Assembly: GCA_004297775.1 (NCBI GenBank)
Contig: SCUE01000019.1
Span: forward strand, 176,990 to 240,989
Source: Chloroflexota bacterium
GTDB taxonomy: Bacteria; Chloroflexota; UBA6077; FW602-bin22
Direction: 5' to 3'
DNA: 64,000 nucleotides
Shown: piece by piece, positions 33,173-42,400 of the stretch
How positions within the stretch are numbered: the first letter of the stretch is position 1
How the letters are laid out: each line of letters starts with the position of its first letter
Position numbers and translations under genes: made by a program
Notes under the pieces: generated by a model
Database searches by the model: none
What the model saw: only the letters and a program-made list of their open reading frames with translations
What the model was told of the DNA's origin: nothing

Positions 33173-34990
33173 ATGCCGTTCGGTGGATACGCGAACAACG
33201 TTGCCCGCATTGACCTGACATCTGGCGCGGTCGCGTACGAGACGATCCCGGAAGAGTGGGCATTGAAGTATGTTGGGGCGCGTGGCCTCGGCGTCCGCTA
33301 CGTGTTCGAGAACGGCCCCAAAGTAGACCCCCTCTCCCCCGCAAACATCCTCTGCTTCGTGAACGGACCGCTGACTGGCTCCGAGGCGAATATGAGCGGT
33401 CGTATGGCCGTGGTGACGAAGTCACCATTGACAAATGGAGTGACCGACTCGCACCAGGGCGGATGGTCCGCGGCCCGACTCCGATGGGCCGGATTCGACG
33501 GTCTGATCTTCGGTGGCAAGGCATCGCGGCCCTCATACGTTCTCATCGAGGCCGGCAAGGTGACGATTCACGACGCGTCTGATCTCTGGGGCAAGGGCGT
33601 GCGCGAGACCGTGCGGGTGTTGCGCGGCCGGCATGGCGAAAAGGACATTTCGGTCATCACGATCGGGCCGGCCGGCGAGAATCTGGTCAAGTTCGCGGCC
33701 TGGATGAACGAGAACGATCGGGCGGCTGGACGTGGCGGCACCGGTTGCGTCGGTGGTTCCAAGAACCTCAAGGCGATCGTCATCAAGTCGGCGCGCCATC
33801 TCACCAAGGCGAAGGACCCGATCGCGTGGCGTTCGGCGCACAAGCGCGCCCTCGCCACGATCTTGGACGAGAAGAACGTCACCAGCCCGAAGAAGGGTGG
33901 CCTTTCTGTCTACGGCACGAACGTGCTCATGAACATCACCAACGCGATGGGTGCGCTCCCGGCAATGAACAGCATGGAGACATCGTTCGGCGCCGGCGCC
34001 GAGAAGATCTCCGGCGAATGGGTGAACGACAACATCCTGGTCGATAACCCGACGTGCCACGCGTGCCCAGTCGCCTGCAAGAAAGAGGTCGAGGTGAAGG
34101 AGGGCCCGTACAAGGGCCTCCGAACCGAGAGCTTCGAGTACGAGTCGGCCTGGGCCCTCGGCGCGAACTGCGGAGTCGATGATGCGAACACCATCACGAA
34201 GCTGATCGACCAGTGCAACGATCTGGGAATGGACACGATCGAGATCGGCAATGCGATCTCCGTCTACATGGAGGCGAGCGCAAAGGGGTACACAAACGGT
34301 TCGCCGAAGATGTCGTGGGGCGACGGCCACGGGATGGTCGCTCTGGCCGAGAAGATCGCCCGACGCGAGGGCATCGGCGACATCCTGGCCGAGGGCGCCG
34401 CGGGCGCCGCGGCCAAGTTGGGGCACACCGAGTTGGCGATGAGCGTGAAGGGTCAGGCCATTCCGGCCTACGACCCTCGCGGACTCAAGGGCATGGGGAT
34501 CGCCTACGCCACGTCGAACCGGGGCGCGTGCCACCTGCGCGCTTACACCCCCGCGAGCGAGCTCGGACTCATCCCACTGAAGACCGATCCACTCGCCTGG
34601 AAGGGAAAGGGCGAACTGACCAAACTCCTGCAGGATCTATTCGCATTCTCGGACAGCCTCGACCTGTGCAAGTTCTCGTCGTTCGCCGAGGGACCGGAGG
34701 AGTACGCGATGCAGTTCGCGGCCGTGACTGGTCTGCCATACACGGCCGACGACGTTCTGAAGACCGGCGAACGCATCTACAACTTGGAGCGTCACTTCAA
34801 CAACCTCGCCGGGATGGCGGAGGGCAGCGACTACCTTCCGGCGCGCTTCCTCAATGAGCCCTCGAAGCAGAAGGGTTCGGAAGGGCACATCTGCGAATTG
34901 CCCGAGATGCTAGACGAGTACTACACAGCGCGTGGCTGGAAGAACGGCGTGGTTCCGGACTCGAAGCTGAAGGAACTGCAGGTTACGTGA
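33173..34990 (+). CDS. Aldehyde ferredoxin oxidoreductase (tungsten/AOR family)
   Basis: 605 residues from the ATG in MPFGGYANNVARIDL, with GAGAAGGAG before it; an in-frame extension to 33038 is rejected. The N-terminal domain holds the bis-molybdopterin binding region (ARGLGVRYVF, GRMAVVTKSP, GRGGTGCVGGSKNLKAIV). The [4Fe-4S] cluster ligands are Cys295, Cys298 and Cys302 (CHACPVAC) and Cys499 (SLDLCKFSSF). AOR enzymes oxidise aldehydes to acids with ferredoxin, using tungsten or sometimes molybdenum. The length is normal. No ferredoxin gene is adjacent, but a MoaD-family gene for cofactor sulfur is convergent on it, as is common near AOR genes. The substrate is not predictable. Confidence 0.93.
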   Translation: MPFGGYANNVARIDLTSGAVAYETIPEEWALKYVGARGLGVRYVFENGPKVDPLSPANILCFVNGPLTGSEANMSGRMAVVTKSPLTNGVTDSHQGGWSAARLRWAGFDGLIFGGKASRPSYVLIEAGKVTIHDASDLWGKGVRETVRVLRGRHGEKDISVITIGPAGENLVKFAAWMNENDRAAGRGGTGCVGGSKNLKAIVIKSARHLTKAKDPIAWRSAHKRALATILDEKNVTSPKKGGLSVYGTNVLMNITNAMGALPAMNSMETSFGAGAEKISGEWVNDNILVDNPTCHACPVACKKEVEVKEGPYKGLRTESFEYESAWALGANCGVDDANTITKLIDQCNDLGMDTIEIGNAISVYMEASAKGYTNGSPKMSWGDGHGMVALAEKIARREGIGDILAEGAAGAAAKLGHTELAMSVKGQAIPAYDPRGLKGMGIAYATSNRGACHLRAYTPASELGLIPLKTDPLAWKGKGELTKLLQDLFAFSDSLDLCKFSSFAEGPEEYAMQFAAVTGLPYTADDVLKTGERIYNLERHFNNLAGMAEGSDYLPARFLNEPSKQKGSEGHICELPEMLDEYYTARGWKNGVVPDSKLKELQVT

Positions 34991-35005
34991 TCCTGAGCGG
35001 CATGT

Positions 35006-35038
35006 CGCGCGGAGCGCAATAGCGTTCCGCTCCGCGCG
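35006..35038. terminator. Strong hairpin between convergent genes
   Basis: A perfect 11-bp stem, CGCGCGGAGCG (35006-35016) with CGCTCCGCGCG (35028-35038), and an 11-base loop. It fills the gap between the aldehyde oxidoreductase and MoaD stops and reads the same from both strands. No T tract follows, so it may act by another termination mechanism or as an RNA end stabiliser. Confidence 0.6.
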
Positions 35039-35602
35039 CTAACCGCCGGCTCGGATCAATTTCTTCTCGATCGCCGGCCGTATGCGTTCGATGGCGTCCG
35101 GCGCGCCTCGCAGTTCGATCTTGGTCTGTCCCACGGCAATCGAGCCGACGCATTTGTCCTCGACTTGGGTGAGCCGCACCGTCCAGTCATGGTCGCCGAG
35201 ATCGCCGTTTGCGAAGCGTCGCGCGCCGATCTCGATCAGATACTCGGCCACGAGCCAGCCTGGTATCCCGGCGAGAGTGATATCGAGCCCCGCATCGCCA
35301 TTTGCATCGCGACTGCACTCACCGTCACCGCCGCCGACCGCCGGAAAGAGCTCGAGTCGGTCATCCATCTCGAGCGATGTGTTCATTTCGCCTGGCAAAT
35401 ACCGAACATCGCGACCGTTGACGAACACGTGGACGTGCCGATAGAGCGTGCCGTCGCGCTCGAACATCATGTCGGCCAGCTTCGGAAACCGAACTACCAG
35501 AGCATCGAGTGCTGCCTGCACCGAAGCGCCGTCCGCAAGATCGAGCTCGACGCCCTTGCCGCCAACGATCGGCCGCAGAGTGGCATAGAGACGCACGAAC
35601 AT
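35039..35602 (-). CDS. MoaD-family ubiquitin-like protein fused to a DUF1952-like domain
   Basis: 187 residues from the ATG in MFVRLYATLRP. Residues 1-92 are a MoaD/ThiS beta-grasp protein: VRLYATLRPIVGG, the VFVNGRDVRYL segment, and ending LFPAVGGGD. MoaD normally ends in Gly-Gly, whose carboxylate is thiolated for molybdopterin synthesis. Here the Gly run (90-92) is followed by about 95 residues resembling DUF1952, a domain found behind MoaD in Thermus and relatives. The Gly-Gly is therefore internal, so either the protein is cleaved or it does not act as a standard sulfur carrier. It is convergent with the tungsten enzyme that needs such a cofactor. The DUF1952 match is from memory of the family, not a search. 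Confidence 0.8.
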   Translation of the reverse strand: MFVRLYATLRPIVGGKGVELDLADGASVQAALDALVVRFPKLADMMFERDGTLYRHVHVFVNGRDVRYLPGEMNTSLEMDDRLELFPAVGGGDGECSRDANGDAGLDITLAGIPGWLVAEYLIEIGARRFANGDLGDHDWTVRLTQVEDKCVGSIAVGQTKIELRGAPDAIERIRPAIEKKLIRAGG

Positions 35603-35700
35603 CGGCCGTGAGCCTAGCGCGAATGGCCGGTGAGGCGCGAGGTCGCGAATGTGCACCGGACATCCCGACACTGGTTATCGATACGGGTTAGGTTGACGAC

Positions 35701-35774
35701 TGGCTGCCGAGCCTGGATTCGAACCAGAATCAGAGGATCCAAAGTCCACTGTGCTACCGTTGCACCACTCGGCA
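35701..35774 (-). tRNA. tRNA-Gln (TTG anticodon)
   Basis: Minus-strand cloverleaf: acceptor TGCCGAG/CTCGGCA, D stem GTGC/GCAC, anticodon loop CTTTGGA (anticodon TTG), T-arm TCTGG/CCAGG with TTCGAAT, discriminator G and an encoded CCA at 35701-35703. The anticodon stem GTGGA/TCCTC has a U-U opposition at positions 28 and 42. It lies five bases after the stop of the small peptide gene. Confidence 0.94.
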
Positions 35775-35779
35775 ATACG

Positions 35780-35932
35780 TTACGTAAAGTTCTTGTGCGT
35801 GCCCTTCTTCGTCGAACAGGCCAATGACAATTGCTCGAACGCCTCGTCGGTGAGGATTCGCGGCGGCTCGTACGGTTTCTTCGCGGTACGCGATACCTCG
35901 TCCCGCTTCCCGTCGACGCGATCATTCTCCAC
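35780..35932 (-). CDS. 50-residue peptide with one Cys, possible RiPP-like precursor
   Basis: Starts at GTG, preceded at 8 bases by GGGAGG, a strong ribosome-binding site that decides the start over a TTG at 35980. The first 18 residues are charged (Asp, Glu, Lys, Arg). Then come KKPYEPPRILTDEAFEQLSL and ACSTKKGTHKNFT to the end. There is no signal peptide and no membrane helix. The block with Tyr-x-x-Pro, an acidic Phe-Glu helix and a Leu-Ala-Cys near the C-terminus is reminiscent of small peptides and of leader peptides in ribosomally made modified peptides. I do not recognise a named family. Stop to tRNA-Gln is five bases, so the two share a transcript. No modifying enzyme is adjacent. Confidence 0.6.
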   Translation of the reverse strand: MENDRVDGKRDEVSRTAKKPYEPPRILTDEAFEQLSLACSTKKGTHKNFT

Positions 35933-36079
35933 CGTCGTATCCTCCCGCAGCGCCAGTCCGTCGTCGCCTGGCGAATTCAAGCCTAGCCGCGACCGCGCTT
36001 GGTGGCAACTTCTCGGTCACTGATTTGTTTGACGCGGTCAGTATTGGCTATGCGCCAAGGACGGGACATGGCATAGATA

Positions 36080-36090
36080 CCCTAGTAGGG
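36080..36090. promoter_or_regulatory. CCCTA-G-TAGGG inverted repeat upstream of fmdB
   Basis: A perfect 5-bp inverted repeat with one central base lies 36 bases before the FmdB start, in the divergent gap with the peptide gene. It could be a small operator. No regulator is linked, and short palindromes arise by chance. Confidence 0.2.
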
Positions 36091-36126
36091 CATAAACTTG
36101 CATCAGATCTATTCGAGGGACGACCG

Positions 36127-36309
36127 ATGCCGCTTTACGAATTCCAATGCTCCGCCTGCGATGCCATCTACGAGCGTCTGATGCGCTTCGGCGCCTCCGA
36201 GACGCCAGCTTGCCCCGAATGCGGCGGCAGGAGTGGCCGACGGCTGATGTCCACGTTCGCACAGGCTGGCGGAGGATCCGATCGCGGCTGCTCGCCTGGC
36301 GGCACCTGA
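36127..36309 (+). CDS. FmdB-family zinc ribbon protein
   Basis: 60 residues from the ATG in MPLYEFQCSACDAIYERL, preceded by GAGGGA. Two CxxC pairs (CSAC at residues 8-11 and CPEC near 28-31) form a zinc ribbon. The C-terminus is Gly-rich (AGGGSDRGCSPGGT) with one more Cys. The family is often annotated as FmdB regulatory protein after a gene in a formamidase operon; the real molecular role is unclear. The small size is normal. It faces the peptide gene and lies 180 bases before the large glucan synthase gene; those 180 bases contain no recognisable gene, only a TAAAGT box (36472-36477) 12 bases before the next start. Confidence 0.9.
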   Translation: MPLYEFQCSACDAIYERLMRFGASETPACPECGGRSGRRLMSTFAQAGGGSDRGCSPGGT

Positions 36310-36489
36310 GGGATTCCTCTTCGGTAGCTCGGTTCGAGCTGCGAGATCCAGACGAGAACCGCTGGTCTCTTCAGAGATGGAACCTTTCGCATTAGGTAGC
36401 TTAGAAACAGTGGAGTGCTCTTGGCGCGCCGCCGGATGATTAGGCCTTCGGCGCTGTCGCGTGCACCGTTGTAAAGTGTCCGCTCGTGG

Positions 36490-39400
36490 ATGCGGATTGG
36501 CTGCGCCGGTTGGTTGGACGTTTCGTCTAGCCCCGGCCCCGCCGGCCGTGATGGGGCGTCCGTTCTAGAACCTCTCCGGGGCGAGATCTTCGGGATCGAG
36601 CAGCTCGCCCTCCACGCGCGCGAATTCGCGCGCCTCCAGGCCACGCATCAACCCTCGCCGGCTCGACCCCTGCTCGACGAATTCAGGCGATGCCGGCGGG
36701 ACTTGCTCGGCGCACACCGCGAACTCCAGGCCGGGACGCTGGAGCGCCGCGATCTTGTCCCGGCCGAGGAATGGTTACTCGACAACTTCCACATTGTGGA
36801 GGAACACCTCCGCGAGATCGTGGTCGACCTGCCTGGCGGCTACCTGGCCGAACTGCCCCGGCTCGGCGAGGGACCGTCGGCCGGCTATCCGCGCGTCTAC
36901 GCGCTCGCGCTCGACTTCGTCGCCCACACCGACGCTCGGCTCGACCGCGAAATCCTGCGGCGTTATGTCGAGAGCTTCCAGGACATCACGCCGCTCACGA
37001 TCGGTGAGTTGTGGGCAGTGCCGATCATGCTCCGGTTCGGGCTGGTCGACAACCTTCGGCGGTTGGCTCGCCAGGCGCTTCAGGACCGCGCCGAGCGGGA
37101 ACTCGCCGATCGATGGGCTGATCGGCTCATCGCCGGCGGCCGCGAGCGTCCCACGCACGTCGTACTGACGCTCGCGGAATTCGCCCGCGGCGGTCAAGAG
37201 TTGACCGCCGGCTTCACCGCCCAGTTGTTGCGCAGGTTGCACGACCAGGAACTCCCCATGGCGACGGTCTACGCCTGGATTGACGATCGGCTCGCTGAGG
37301 CCGGGACGACCGGCGATGATGTCGTTCGACGCGAACGCGGGCGCCAGGCGACCGATCAGGTCTCGGTGGGCAACTGCATCACCAGTTTGAGGCTTATCGG
37401 CGCGCTCGATTGGACCGACTTCTTCGAGGCGGTCAGTCTCGTCGAGCGCGTGCTGCGGCAAGAGCCGGCGGCGGTGTACGGCGCAATGGATGCCGTCTCG
37501 CGCGACATCTATCGGCACCAGGTGGAGCAATTGGCGCGCCGCGGTCGCGTGGACGAGCGCGAGGTGGCGCGACGAGCGATCCACCTGGCGTCAGAGGGCG
37601 GCGACGGACGCCGCGGCCACGTCGGTTATTTTCTCGTCGACGACGGTCGGACTATTCTGGAGAGCGACCTCGGCTACCGCCCAACGGCATCTCAGCGTCT
37701 GCGTCGCAAAGTGGTCCGCCACGCTACGGCAATTTACCTGGGCGCGATCGCGCTGCTCACGCTCCCGCTGATGGGACTGCCGCTCGTCGCGGTAGCCAGC
37801 GATGCAAGTTCTGGCGCCGCGCTGTTTGCGGTCTGTTTGCTCGTGCTTTTGCCGGCCAGCGAAATGGCCGTGAGCGTTGTCAATCTGGCCGTCTCGCACG
37901 GGCTCAGCCCGACCCGTCTCCCGAAGCTCGCGCTCGAGTCCGGCGTGCCGGACGAATTCCGGACGGCAATCGTTGTCCCGGCGCTCCTGACGAGTCCGAG
38001 CGGCGTGCGTCGGCTCGTCGAGGACCTGGAGATTCGCTTCCTGGCAAACCGGGACGCCAATCTGGCATTCGCGCTCCTGACTGACTATCTCGACGCGGAC
38101 CAGGAGGAGCTGCCTGGCGACGCTGAGATTCTCGGCCTTGCCAGCGAAGCGATCGAGGGACTCGGTCAGCGCTACCCGGACGGGCATTTCTATCTGCTGC
38201 ATCGTGCCCGGCGTTGGAATCATCGCCAGGCGCGATGGATGGGCTGGGAGCGGAAGCGCGGGAAGCTCGAAGAGTTCAATCGTCTGTTGCGAGGCGCGAC
38301 CGACACGAGCTTCCGATTCGTCACCGGCGATCTGGCCTATCTACGCGGAGCGCGGTACGTGATAACGCTTGACGCGGATACGCAGTTGCCGCGAGACGTG
38401 GCACGTCGGCTGATTGGCACGATCGCCCACCCCCTGAACAGCCCGGTCTACGACTCAGCCGCGCAGCGCGTTGTCCATGGGTATGGCTTGATCCAGCCCC
38501 GGGTCAGCACCTCTCTGGCGAGCGGCGGCCGCTCGTTCTTCGCGCGAATCTTCACCGGCAACACGGGGCTCGACCCTTACACGAGCGTCGTCTCGGACGT
38601 CTATCAGGATCTGTTCGACGAGGGCAGCTATTACGGGAAAGGCATCTACGACGTCGATGCCTTCACGGCCGCAGTCGAGGGGCGCGTGCCCGAGAACAGC
38701 CTACTCAGCCACGACCTCTACGAGGGCAACTTCGTTCGTGTCGGCCTTGCGAGCGACATCGAGCTGCTCGACGATCATCCGTCCGATTATGCGGTGTACG
38801 CCGCTCGCCAGCACCGGTGGGTGCGAGGCGATTGGCAGCAGGCGCTCTGGCTCTTCCCACGCGTCCCGAGCCGGACCGGCTGGCGCGCGAATGACATGCC
38901 AATCAACGGCCGCTGGAAGCTGTTCGACAATCTGCGCCGGAGCCTGCTGGCGCCGGGCATCGTCGCGCTGCTTGCGGCCGCCTGGACGATCTTGCCGGGA
39001 TCGTCTCTCGCGTGGACCGCTCTGGCGCTTTCGGCGATCGCGTTCCCGATCTTCGGCCACGTGGCGACAGCGTTGCTTCGGGTCGACCCGAGTGCCTGGA
39101 CCAGCTATCTGCGCGGCTTCTGGGGCGATCTGCGTGTGAACGTTCTGCGCGTCGGGATCGCCCTGGTGTTGCTCGCCGATCAGTCGGTGCTCATCCTGGA
39201 CGCAATCGCGCGCACACTCTGGCGCCTGTTCGTTACACGGCGGAATCTGCTCGACTGGGAGACGGCCGCGGCTACCGAACGGCGTGGTCGAGGCCAGGTC
39301 GGCGCACTTCTTCCCTCGGTCTTGCGGATGTGGCCGGCTTCCGTGTTCGCTCTCGCCGTTATGTGCGCCAGCGCAATCGCGCGGCCGAGCGCCCTCCCGC

Positions 39401-42400
39401 TCGCCGTGCCGATTGGTCTTCTCTGGCTGTTCGCTCCGGGCCTGTCAGCTCTGATCAGTCGATCGAGGAGCCGGCGTGAACCGTCTTTCTCACCGGCCGA
39501 CGTACGGCTGCTGCGCACCACCGCGCGCAAGACCTGGCGTTTCTTCGAAACCTTTGTCACAGCCGACGATATGTGGTTGCCGCCCGACAACTTCCAGGAG
39601 GATCCGCGAGGCATACTGGCGCGGCGCACCTCACCGACGAATATCGGCCTCTACCTGCTGTCGACGTTGGCGGCGCGAGATCTCGGCTACATCACGGCGA
39701 CCGAATTTATCGAGCGGCTCGAGCAGACGCTCGACAGCCTGGAGCGGCTGGAGCGATACCGAGGCCATCTCCACAATTGGTACGACACGGGTTCGGGGGC
39801 TGCGCTTCAGCCGCTGTACGTATCGACGGTCGATAGCGGTAATTTGGTCGGTCACATGATCGCGGTCGCCCAAGGGTGCGGCGATGTGTCGCGATCTCCG
39901 GTAGTTGGCGGCGAGTTGCTCGAAGCCCTGAACGACGCCCTGCAACTGCTTCGCGGACTGGTGGACCTCCGTCCGGTGGAGGAGCTTGTCGCAATCGTGG
40001 CGGCCGCGCAAGTGGCGCCGCCGCGCAACCTGGCAGGGTGGCGCGCGCTCGTCGACGAGGCGCTGGGGCGGGCACAAGCCTTCGTTCCGGCTAGCCCACC
40101 GAACCGCCTGCCCATGCGGGATGGTGCCGACCAGCGAGATGCCCAGTTCTGGATGGGCCGCGTGATCCATTTGCTGAGATCGACGCAGGCCGAGATCGAG
40201 GAGATCCGGACCGCCGATATGCCAACCGATCGGGTTCCATCGCTCACGGAGTTGTCCGAGACGAGCGAGTCCGCGGGGTCCCTCGTCAGCCGTTTGGAGC
40301 GAATGTCGAAGCGTCTGAGCGAATTCGTCCGCGAGACTGACTTTACCCTCGTTTTCGACCGTGGTCGCCAGTTGTTTTCTATTGGCTTCAATGTACCACT
40401 GGGCCGCCGCGACGACTCGTACTACGACCTGCTCGCGTCGGAGTCGCGACTGGCCAGTCTCGTTGCGATCGCCCACGGCCAGGTGCCGCAGTCCCACTGG
40501 TTCCGCCTCGGTCGCCAACTTGTCGCGGCGAATGGCGGTCGTGCCCTGCTCTCGTGGAGCGCGACCATGTTCGAGTACCTGATGCCGATGATGGTCACCC
40601 GCAATTACTTACGAACTGTGCTCAACGAAACGTGTGAGGCGGTGGTCTCACGGCAGATTCAATATTGCAGCCGTCGAGGAATTCCCTGGGGAATATCCGA
40701 AGCGGCCTACAACACGCTCGATCTGGCACTTAACTATCAATACCGTGCGTTTGGCGTACCCGGACTAGGACTCAAACCTGGCCTGGCAGACGACCTCGTT
40801 GTCGCCCCATACGCAACGGCACTTGCGCTTTCGATCGATCCGCGCGCCGCCGTGGGCAACCTTCGGCGTCTCGCCCATGAAGGAATGGACGGCCGATTCG
40901 GCTTCTACGAGTCAATCGACTATACAGCTTCGCGACTTCCACCTGGAAAGAGCACCGCCATCATCCACGCATTTATGGCGCATCACCAGGGAATGAGTCT
41001 GGTGGCGATTGCGAACATATTGCAGGGCGAACGGATGGTGCGTCGCTTCCACGCAGATCCACGAATTCGAACGGTGGAGCCCCTGCTGCAAGAGCGTCTA
41101 CCCGGTCCGGTCGAACTTCACGCGGTCGATACCGGCGCCCCGTCGCACTCCCCGGTGGATGGACCGACCGACGTCGGGGCACCCGAACGATTCGTGCGTC
41201 TCGATGGCCCGATACCAGCCGCGATGCGGCTCTCAAACGGCACATACGGGTTGATGGTGACCGCGTCAGGCGCTGGTCAGAGCACCTTCGACGATCTGGT
41301 CCTGAACCGATGGCGCAGCGACCCGACGCTCGACGTCGGTGGAATGTTCTGCTATCTCCGCGATACCACGACCGGGCGCGTCTGGTCCGCGACTCACCAG
41401 CCGATGAAGACCGCCGCCGACGAGTATCAGGCGGTCTTCACCCCGGAGGCGGCGCGTTTCCGCCGCCGCGACGGAAACATTGCGACCACGACTGAGATCG
41501 TCGTCAGCCCTGAGCACAACGTCGAAGTGCGCCGTGTCACGATGACGAACCTCGGACGAACGGCCGTGACCATCGAATTGACGAGCTACGCCGACGTCGT
41601 GCTCTCCTCGCAGGCGGCCGATCTGGCGCATCCTGCCTTCGGCAGTCTGTTCGTCGAAACCGAGTTCGTGGAAGATCCGGGTGCGCTCCTCTGCTCGCGC
41701 CGTCCGCGGTCTGCGGATGACTCGAAGGTATGGCTGCTGCACGTGAGCGCCGTCGAAGGGCGAGCGGCGCGTGGCACCGAAACGGGTGTCGCTCCGATCG
41801 CCGGATTCGAGACGAGCCGGGCGCGCTTCCTTGGTCGGGGGAGGGACGCCTCGGCGCCGGCGGCCCTTGAACCGGGCGCACGCCTGTCGGGATCACTCGG
41901 GGCGGTTCTCGATCCGGCCGTCAGCCTGCGCCGGAGCGTCATGATCGGCCCGGGTGGTCGCGCGGTCGTGGCGTTCACAACCGGAGCGGCACGATCGCGA
42001 CTCGAGGCAATCGAATTGGCGAAGCGCTATGCCGATACCCGCGCCGTGGCGCGAGCGTTCGAATTGGCCTGGACCGATGCGCGAGTCGAACTGCGGCACC
42101 TCGGGATCAGCGCCGAGCAGGCCCACCGATTCCAGGATCTGGCGAGTTCGCTGGTCTTCAGTGATCCCACGCGGCGAGCACCCGCCGAGGTGGTGGCGCG
42201 AAACGAGCGAGGGCAGACGAACCTGTGGGCATACGGCATTTCGGGCGACCGCCCGATCTTGCTGGTTCGGGTTGATGATTCGGCGGCGACCGCGATCGTG
42301 GCGGAGCTCTTGGTTGCCCACGAGTACTTGCGGGTGAACAAGCTGTCGGTCGATTTCGTGATTCTCAACGAAGATCGTGGTGGCTATCTTCAGTCGCTCC

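Noticed and set aside
36025..36126. Extension of the FmdB protein to an ATG at 36025
   Set aside because: The FmdB family starts at MPLYEF, and GAGGGA lies right before that ATG; the extra residues are not conserved in the family.
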